From Planctomycetota bacterium (lineage in GTDB: Bacteria > Planctomycetota > SZUA-567 > JAFGNG01): a stretch of 9,878 nucleotides of DNA. Positions 5,049-9,878 of this stretch are shown in pieces (the first letter of the stretch is position 1; each line of letters opens with the position of its first letter). The notes below the pieces were generated by a model. The model was given only the letters and a program-made list of their open reading frames with translations. It had not been told where the DNA came from and did not search any database. The stretch spans positions 1 through 9,878 of the forward strand of contig JAFGNG010000185.1 of NCBI GenBank assembly GCA_016927125.1. The letters are read 5' to 3'. The position numbers and the translations under genes were made by a program.

Positions 5049-8000
5049 ATGATCACTATCTTCAGAAAGCTTATTTGTGCCCTGTTTATTTTTGCTTTGC
5101 TTAAACCTTGCTGGGCAAGTGATGAATTCAGACCAAGTGTTCCTACAGTTGTAGCTAAGTCAGGATTTTTATCAGGGCTCTGCTATGATGGTGAGCGGCA
5201 ACGTGTTTATCTCAGCAATTCGGACTATGATCGCGTAGAGACTTTTGATCTTTTAACCAGTACATGGCATGCTCCTATTGCTGTCGGCTCGATTCCAGAG
5301 GGGCTGGATATCAGCCATGACGGCGCCAAGCTTTATGTGCTTAATACGGGGGAAGCAAAAGTTTCAGTGCTGGATCTGACCCAAAATCCACCCGTTGAAG
5401 TTGAACGCATCAATTTGGGGGTGACGGCGTCACGTTATACGGGATCAATATATGATGCTGTTCCCAGGAGATGGCGCTGTGCGGGCGAAGATACCGCATT
5501 TTTCAATTATAGTGATGGTTATCAATTTGATCTGAATACTCATGCCGTAACTGAGATCATTCATGATACCTATGGACATTTTTATCGCACTGGTGATGGT
5601 AACACCTTGATTCTGGGTAATTTCAGCACCGCATGGATTTACAACTGTCAAACCTCCAGTTTTGAATCTACTGGCACTCTATCAGGTTTTAGCGGCAACT
5701 GGTGGGATTGGATAGTTGCAATCGCGATTACCAATGATAAATCCATTCGGGTAGCTACCCAAAACGAGGAAACCGTATTTTTTGACTCCAACTGGAATAT
5801 CATGGGCACGGTTCCCGGCGCGTCCATCCCGGATGATAACTGGGATGGCTTGGTCTTTTCTCCCCAAGAGCATGTTCTTTACCGAGCAGTCAGCACTGGG
5901 GGATACCAGATTGAAAAGATTGATGTGCAAACCATGCTGGTATCCGGAAGCATATCCCTGCCGGAACGTCTTATCCATCGCAATGGTGGGGATCTGAAGA
6001 TCAATGACAGTGGTGAATATCTCTTCGCGGCCTCAACCTCAGGATTGATGGTGATTCCTACCGGTGAGCCCAGTGCTGTAACTAACCTGCCACCGGAAGC
6101 CTATGACCAAGAGGTAATCACTAAAATGCAGCAAGCGGTCAATATTACTCTTCAGGCTATTGATTTAGAGGAAGATCCCGTTTCATACACTGTCTCTTCA
6201 CCCACGAACGGGGTTCTTTCCGGCACCGCGCCTAATTTGATCTATACTCCGAATCCAGGTTTCTACGGGCATGACAGCTTTACCTTTAATGCAGATGATG
6301 GCAGCGGGCCAGGCAATACCGCAATGGTCAACATTTCAATTTATGAACCGAATCCTTTTGAACCAACCTCTCCGGTTGTTCTTCCCAAAGCAGGGTTTTT
6401 AGCTGGCCTCTGTTATGATCCTGGGCGGGGACGCATTTATCTCAGCAACCTGGATCAGAACCAAGTTGAAACCTATGACCTTACTATCAGCCAGTGGCTG
6501 AATCCGATAGCGGTGGGTTCCCTTCCCGAAGGACTTGATATTAGCCCAGATGGAACCAAGCTTTATGTTCTCAATACCGGGGCCGCAAAGGTATCGGTTG
6601 TGGACCTTACCCAAAATCCCGGGGTTGAGGTTGAACGTATTGACTTGGGAGTAACCGCATCACGCTATGACAGTTCTATATATGATTCTGTGCCAAGACG
6701 ATGGCTCTGTGCCGGAGATCATCTGGCATTTTTCAATTATAGTGATGGTTATCAATTTGATCTGAATACTCATGCCGTGACTGAGATCATTCATGATACC
6801 TATGGCCATTTTTATCGCACCCGTGATGGCAGGACCGTGATCCTGGGTAATTTCAAGACCGCCTGGATTTATAACAACCAAACCTCCAGCTTCGAATCTA
6901 CCGGCACTTTACCAGGCTTTAACGCTAACTGGTGGGATTGGATAGTTGCAATCGCGATTACCAATGATAAATCCATTCGGGTAGCCACCCAGAACGAAAA
7001 AACCGTATTCTTTGACTCCAACTGGAATGTGCTGGGCACGCTCCCCGGTGCGTCATACCCGAATGATAACTGGGATGGCCTGGTCTTTTCTCCCCGCGAT
7101 GACATTCTTTATCGATTGGTAAGAACCGGCAGCAACAAGGTTGAGGTGATTGATGTCCAGTCGATGGCAATCACCGGAAACATTGCTTTGCCAGAACGTC
7201 TTACCCATCGCAGCGGAGGGAATGTTAAAATTGATCCTGAAGGTGAATATCTCTATGCAGCTTCAACCTCGGGATTGATGGTAATCCCAACCGGCGAGGT
7301 CTTTACCAACACCGCTCCGATTGCCGTACTTGCCCATAACCGCACTGCTGAAACTATTGTCGAGTTTGATGCAACCGGCAGTTATGACAGCGATGGTGAT
7401 AGGATTTTTGCCTATGAGTGGAAGTTGGGCGAAGTCATAATTTCAGATGAAGCAAGCTTTACCAACGATTTTGGCAGTACAGGTTATTATGACATTAGCC
7501 TGCGGGTAAAGGATGAGTTCGGACTCTGGAGTGAGACACAAACTGTAAACTTGATCTTAATGCCTGACAATGTCCTCTGTGTTGATCAGGACGTAATCGG
7601 CGGCGCGGGCGACGGCTCCACCTGGGAAAACGCCTTTGTTCATCTCCAGGACGCCCTGGATGTTGCCGCCAGCGGCGATGAAATCTGGGTCGCGGAAGGG
7701 GAGTATCATCCGGTTGCCGATACCTCGGGCAACCGCACACCGACGGACCCCCGCACCAAGACCTTCAAGCTGATCGAAGGCGTCGCTGTCTACGGCGGCT
7801 TTATCGGCAATGACGCCGGCGGCTATGAAACCGAACGCAGTCAGCGAGAATGGGAGAATCATATCGTCGTCCTCTCCGGAGACCTTAATGGGGATGATGA
7901 TTCCACGAAGGAACTTAATGATTCGTTAAGAAATAACAACGAAAACGTTCGGCGAGTATCGATTGGTGCTGCCAACGCAATTCTGGATGGCTTTATAGTG

Positions 8001-9599
8001 AATAGAAGCAGAGGAGACAGCTTACATGGCGGTGGACTTTATATCAATACCGTGAATATGACGGTGCGAAACTGCCATTTTACCGAAAACTGGGCCTGGT
8101 ATGGAGCGGGCATTCGGATTGAAAATTTCAGTTCTGATATCAGCGGATGTACTTTCACTAATAATCTCGCACACCGCGGCGCAGGTATCAGTATTTACAA
8201 ATCGAATTCGGTTATTACAGATTGTACCTTCCTTGACAATTCCACTCCCAATGATGAAGGCGGGGCTTTGCACAATGAAAATGCCGATGCAATTATCACG
8301 GGCTGTGATTTTTACAATAATTCTGCCGGAACAGGAGGGGCGTTGTATACCAGCAATGGCGGCTTCCCAATAATAACCTCGTGTAACTTTACCGGAAACA
8401 CGGCAGGTAATGGTGGAGCTGTTAAAGTTTATGGAGCTTCACCTAGACTTACAAATTGCACTTTTGTAGATAATTCAGCAAATAGCTCTGGCGGTGCAGT
8501 ATATCACACAGGAGGTTCGCCAAATTTCGAAGATTGTTTATTCAGTAAAAACTCTGCATATGATGGTGGAGCGGTATACAATTATTATCTTGGCACATCT
8601 CCAACCTACCGCAATTGCACTTTTATTCAAAATAATGCGGACGGCCACGGCGGTGCAGTTGTAAATACCGTTGCTGTTAATTCAGATTTTATTAATTGTC
8701 TTTTTCAAGAAAATCACGCTGGCTGGCTGGACGGCGGGGCTATGTGGAGTGGCGGAAACAGCGTTAATACAAAGATTATAAACTGTTCCTACATAAATAA
8801 TACAACTACTGGTGATTGTGGAGCAATAAGGCATGGAGGAGAAGAAAGCATTTTGATTGTCAATAGCCTGTTTTATGGCAATTCTGCTGCTAGCGATGTC
8901 GGAGCAATAACTGTTAATTGCCCAGATACCAAAATAATTAACTCTATTTTCGCCAACAATTCTGCAGCATCTACAGTTGGCGGAATATATGCTCTGGGGA
9001 CTACCCAAATACAAAATTGCATAGTATGGAACAATACCGCTCCATCATATAAGCAACTCCGCAGTTCTGGTACCATTACCATCAGCAATTCTGATATCAA
9101 GGGCTCCGGCGGCAGTGGCGCCAGTTGGATTTCTTCTCTTGGAATAGATGGCGGCGGCAACATCGACGCTGATCCCTTCTTTGCCAATCCCACCGATCCG
9201 GCCGGATCGGACGGCATCTTCGGCACCTACGATGACGGTTTGCGGCTGACTGCGTTAAGCCCCTGTATTGACGCCGGTGACGACAGCGCCTTGCCACAGG
9301 ACACGGCTGACCTCGATAATGACGGTGATACCACTGAAGACATCCCATTAGATATTATTGGCTTTAAGCGTGTTTTGGGAAGTATGGTTGATATGGGTGC
9401 TTATGAAATTAACACCTTACCCGGCGACATCGACGGTAATGACACTGTAGATCTTGGAGATTTCCTACTCTTGCGCATTGCCTTCGGCTCTAATCCAACC
9501 AAGCCTAACTGGAATCCCGCCGCAGACATCAATAACGATGGAGGAGTCAACCTTGGTGACTTCTTTATCCTGCGGACTCATTACGGGGAGCGTAGGTAG
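5049..9599 (+). CDS. giant exported multi-domain protein: duplicated beta-propeller, cadherin-like, PKD, Pmp-type beta-helix, dockerin
   Basis: The 1516-residue product is secreted and probably surface-attached. Domains in order: signal peptide (1-24, cleavage near CWAS); propeller-like copy A with YVTN-type repeats such as LYVLNTG (31-340); a cadherin-like linker (about 343-437, with NGVLSGTAPNLIYTPNPGFYG); propeller copy B, aligned to A at a constant shift of 410 residues (441-750); a PKD domain (about 753-838, FDATGSYDSDGD); the entry to a right-handed beta-helix (about 842-990, GDGSTWENAF, LQDALDVAASGDEIWVAEG); about 13 coils with GGA(I/L/V) and NCxFxxN motifs (994-1313), as in polymorphic membrane protein repeats; a choice-of-anchor-Q-like segment (about 1375-1455, SPCIDAGD, VDMGAYE); and a type I dockerin (1459-1513) with loops DIDGNDTVDLGD and DINNDGGVNLGD. 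No catalytic residues are recognised, so binding or adhesion is likelier than catalysis. AAGGA at 5036-5040 supports the start. It is probably co-transcribed with the PEP-CTERM gene 40 bases upstream. Confidence 0.9.
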   Translation: MITIFRKLICALFIFALLKPCWASDEFRPSVPTVVAKSGFLSGLCYDGERQRVYLSNSDYDRVETFDLLTSTWHAPIAVGSIPEGLDISHDGAKLYVLNTGEAKVSVLDLTQNPPVEVERINLGVTASRYTGSIYDAVPRRWRCAGEDTAFFNYSDGYQFDLNTHAVTEIIHDTYGHFYRTGDGNTLILGNFSTAWIYNCQTSSFESTGTLSGFSGNWWDWIVAIAITNDKSIRVATQNEETVFFDSNWNIMGTVPGASIPDDNWDGLVFSPQEHVLYRAVSTGGYQIEKIDVQTMLVSGSISLPERLIHRNGGDLKINDSGEYLFAASTSGLMVIPTGEPSAVTNLPPEAYDQEVITKMQQAVNITLQAIDLEEDPVSYTVSSPTNGVLSGTAPNLIYTPNPGFYGHDSFTFNADDGSGPGNTAMVNISIYEPNPFEPTSPVVLPKAGFLAGLCYDPGRGRIYLSNLDQNQVETYDLTISQWLNPIAVGSLPEGLDISPDGTKLYVLNTGAAKVSVVDLTQNPGVEVERIDLGVTASRYDSSIYDSVPRRWLCAGDHLAFFNYSDGYQFDLNTHAVTEIIHDTYGHFYRTRDGRTVILGNFKTAWIYNNQTSSFESTGTLPGFNANWWDWIVAIAITNDKSIRVATQNEKTVFFDSNWNVLGTLPGASYPNDNWDGLVFSPRDDILYRLVRTGSNKVEVIDVQSMAITGNIALPERLTHRSGGNVKIDPEGEYLYAASTSGLMVIPTGEVFTNTAPIAVLAHNRTAETIVEFDATGSYDSDGDRIFAYEWKLGEVIISDEASFTNDFGSTGYYDISLRVKDEFGLWSETQTVNLILMPDNVLCVDQDVIGGAGDGSTWENAFVHLQDALDVAASGDEIWVAEGEYHPVADTSGNRTPTDPRTKTFKLIEGVAVYGGFIGNDAGGYETERSQREWENHIVVLSGDLNGDDDSTKELNDSLRNNNENVRRVSIGAANAILDGFIVNRSRGDSLHGGGLYINTVNMTVRNCHFTENWAWYGAGIRIENFSSDISGCTFTNNLAHRGAGISIYKSNSVITDCTFLDNSTPNDEGGALHNENADAIITGCDFYNNSAGTGGALYTSNGGFPIITSCNFTGNTAGNGGAVKVYGASPRLTNCTFVDNSANSSGGAVYHTGGSPNFEDCLFSKNSAYDGGAVYNYYLGTSPTYRNCTFIQNNADGHGGAVVNTVAVNSDFINCLFQENHAGWLDGGAMWSGGNSVNTKIINCSYINNTTTGDCGAIRHGGEESILIVNSLFYGNSAASDVGAITVNCPDTKIINSIFANNSAASTVGGIYALGTTQIQNCIVWNNTAPSYKQLRSSGTITISNSDIKGSGGSGASWISSLGIDGGGNIDADPFFANPTDPAGSDGIFGTYDDGLRLTALSPCIDAGDDSALPQDTADLDNDGDTTEDIPLDIIGFKRVLGSMVDMGAYEINTLPGDIDGNDTVDLGDFLLLRIAFGSNPTKPNWNPAADINNDGGVNLGDFFILRTHYGERR
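5139..7298 (+). repeat. internal direct duplication, two 930-base copies 1230 bases apart
   Basis: Bases 5139-6068 and 6369-7298 of the giant gene encode the same propeller-like module. The spacing is constant at 1230 bases at every point I checked, so there are no net indels between copies. Divergence is uneven: around 5500-5590 versus 6730-6820, and 5699-5800 versus 6929-7030, the DNA is almost identical and the protein identical for 24 to 31 residues in a row. The ends and the stretch around 5840-6000 differ at many positions. Confidence 0.9.
9423..9587 (+). other. dockerin type I-like domain
   Basis: Residues 1459-1513 of the giant protein hold two calcium-loop-helix segments. Loop 1, DIDGNDTVDLGD, and loop 2, DINNDGGVNLGD, keep Asp or Asn at positions 1, 3, 5 and 9 and Asp at 12, and each is followed by a helix (FLLLRIAFGS and FFILRTHYGE). 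Dockerins bind cohesins. The domain ends three residues before the stop. Confidence 0.85.
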
Positions 9600-9747
9600 A
9601 CATTATTTAATAGCCTAACGGACCCCCTTGGCTTTTCCTTGGCTGCATAGTTTACGAGTTGCTGCAACGGTTGGCAATGAATGGCAGGATTTGTGTAATT
9701 TGGAAGTCTGAGGGATTTTTTTAGAGTTGTCTCTATCTGTATAAAAG

Positions 9748-9779
9748 GCAAAGCCCTGCGCCAGTTTGCAGGGCTTTGC
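9748..9779 (-). terminator. intrinsic terminator of the tRNA-Gly transcript
   Basis: A perfect 12-base stem (9748-9759 with 9768-9779) closes an eight-base loop. Read on the minus strand it starts 12 bases after the tRNA 3' end and is followed by CTTTTAT, a short U-tract. On the plus strand no T-run follows, so it should mainly serve the tRNA; it may still act as a weak barrier to transcripts of the giant gene arriving from the left. Confidence 0.85.
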
Positions 9780-9791
9780 ACTTGGTTGCAA

Positions 9792-9865
9792 TGGAGCGGG
9801 CGAAGGGAATCGGACCCTCGTAGCCAGCTTGGAAGGCTGGTGCTCTACCCCTGAGCTACGCCCGC
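9792..9865 (-). tRNA. tRNA-Gly (anticodon UCC)
   Basis: The minus strand folds as a full cloverleaf: acceptor GCGGGCG with CGCCCGC, D arm GCTC/GAGC with loop AGGGGTA, anticodon stem CCAGC/GCTGG with loop CTTCCAA giving UCC, a four-base variable loop, and a T arm. The discriminator is U73, as normal for glycine tRNAs, followed by an encoded CCA (9794-9792). The T-loop reads TCCGATT instead of the usual TTCGATT, so position 55 (9813) is C rather than the nearly invariant U that becomes pseudouridine. The T-stem GAGGG/CCCTT has a G-U wobble at 49-65 and A-U at 50-64. The gene reads toward the giant surface-protein gene; its promoter lies outside the window. Confidence 0.96.
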
Positions 9866-9878
9866 AATAATTATTAAA

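Noticed and set aside
5445..7170. Similar minus-strand frames in both propeller copies
   Set aside because: They recur only because the underlying DNA is duplicated; the plus-strand frame explains the conservation.
8101..8111. Possible attachment-site repeat of the tRNA end (ATGGAGCGGGC, also at 9791-9801)
   Set aside because: The match is 11 bases, lies inside a coding repeat of the giant gene and has no integrase nearby, so chance is likely.
8025..9000. CRISPR or DNA tandem repeat in the beta-helix region
   Set aside because: The periodicity is at protein level (GGA and NCxFxxN motifs); the DNA units differ and lack spacers.
9700..9722. Terminator of the giant gene at the T-run near 9716
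   Set aside because: No stable hairpin precedes the T-run; the only strong stem (9748-9779) has its U-tract on the minus strand.

Overview
The window looks like a bacterial chromosome segment from the Planctomycetota (Phycisphaerae-like) or a neighbouring phylum. The pointers are a PEP-CTERM sorting signal, a type I dockerin-like C-terminus, a giant secreted protein built of beta-propeller, beta-helix and Pmp-type repeats, and a phage terminase of a form I associate with planctomycete prophages. This assignment is inference from protein style; there is no marker gene in the window.

Left part (1-4107): a decayed prophage carrying a foreign insert. It opens with the C-terminal part of a GpA-type terminase large subunit, apparently frameshifted near position 34. 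An AT-rich, repeat-bearing gap of about 550 bases follows, then an intact Fic-domain AMPylase-type gene. Overlapping its stop by ATGA is the start of a metallophosphoesterase gene that breaks off after about 50 codons. At the break the sequence passes into a coiled-coil segment resembling a phage tail tape-measure protein. That segment is itself joined in frame to an unrelated Cys/Gly-rich sequence, and a small 11-cysteine protein overlaps the end. Portal, capsid and most tail genes are missing, so the region appears to be the product of at least two rearrangements.

Middle and right part (4108-9599): a two-gene surface-protein unit. A 310-base leader with a possible promoter and foldable sequence precedes a 196-residue exported protein with a cohesin-like beta-sandwich and a PEP-CTERM tail. 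Forty bases later comes a 1516-residue exported protein: propeller copy A, cadherin-like linker, propeller copy B, PKD domain, a right-handed beta-helix with about 13 GGA coils, a choice-of-anchor-Q-like region, and a two-loop dockerin at the extreme C-terminus. The simplest model, which is inference, is that the small PEP-CTERM protein is an envelope-anchored receptor and the giant protein docks to it through its dockerin.

Right end (9600-9878): converging on these genes from the minus strand is a tRNA-Gly(UCC) with an encoded CCA end, followed by a strong intrinsic terminator. The tRNA has C where U55 (pseudouridine 55) is almost always found.
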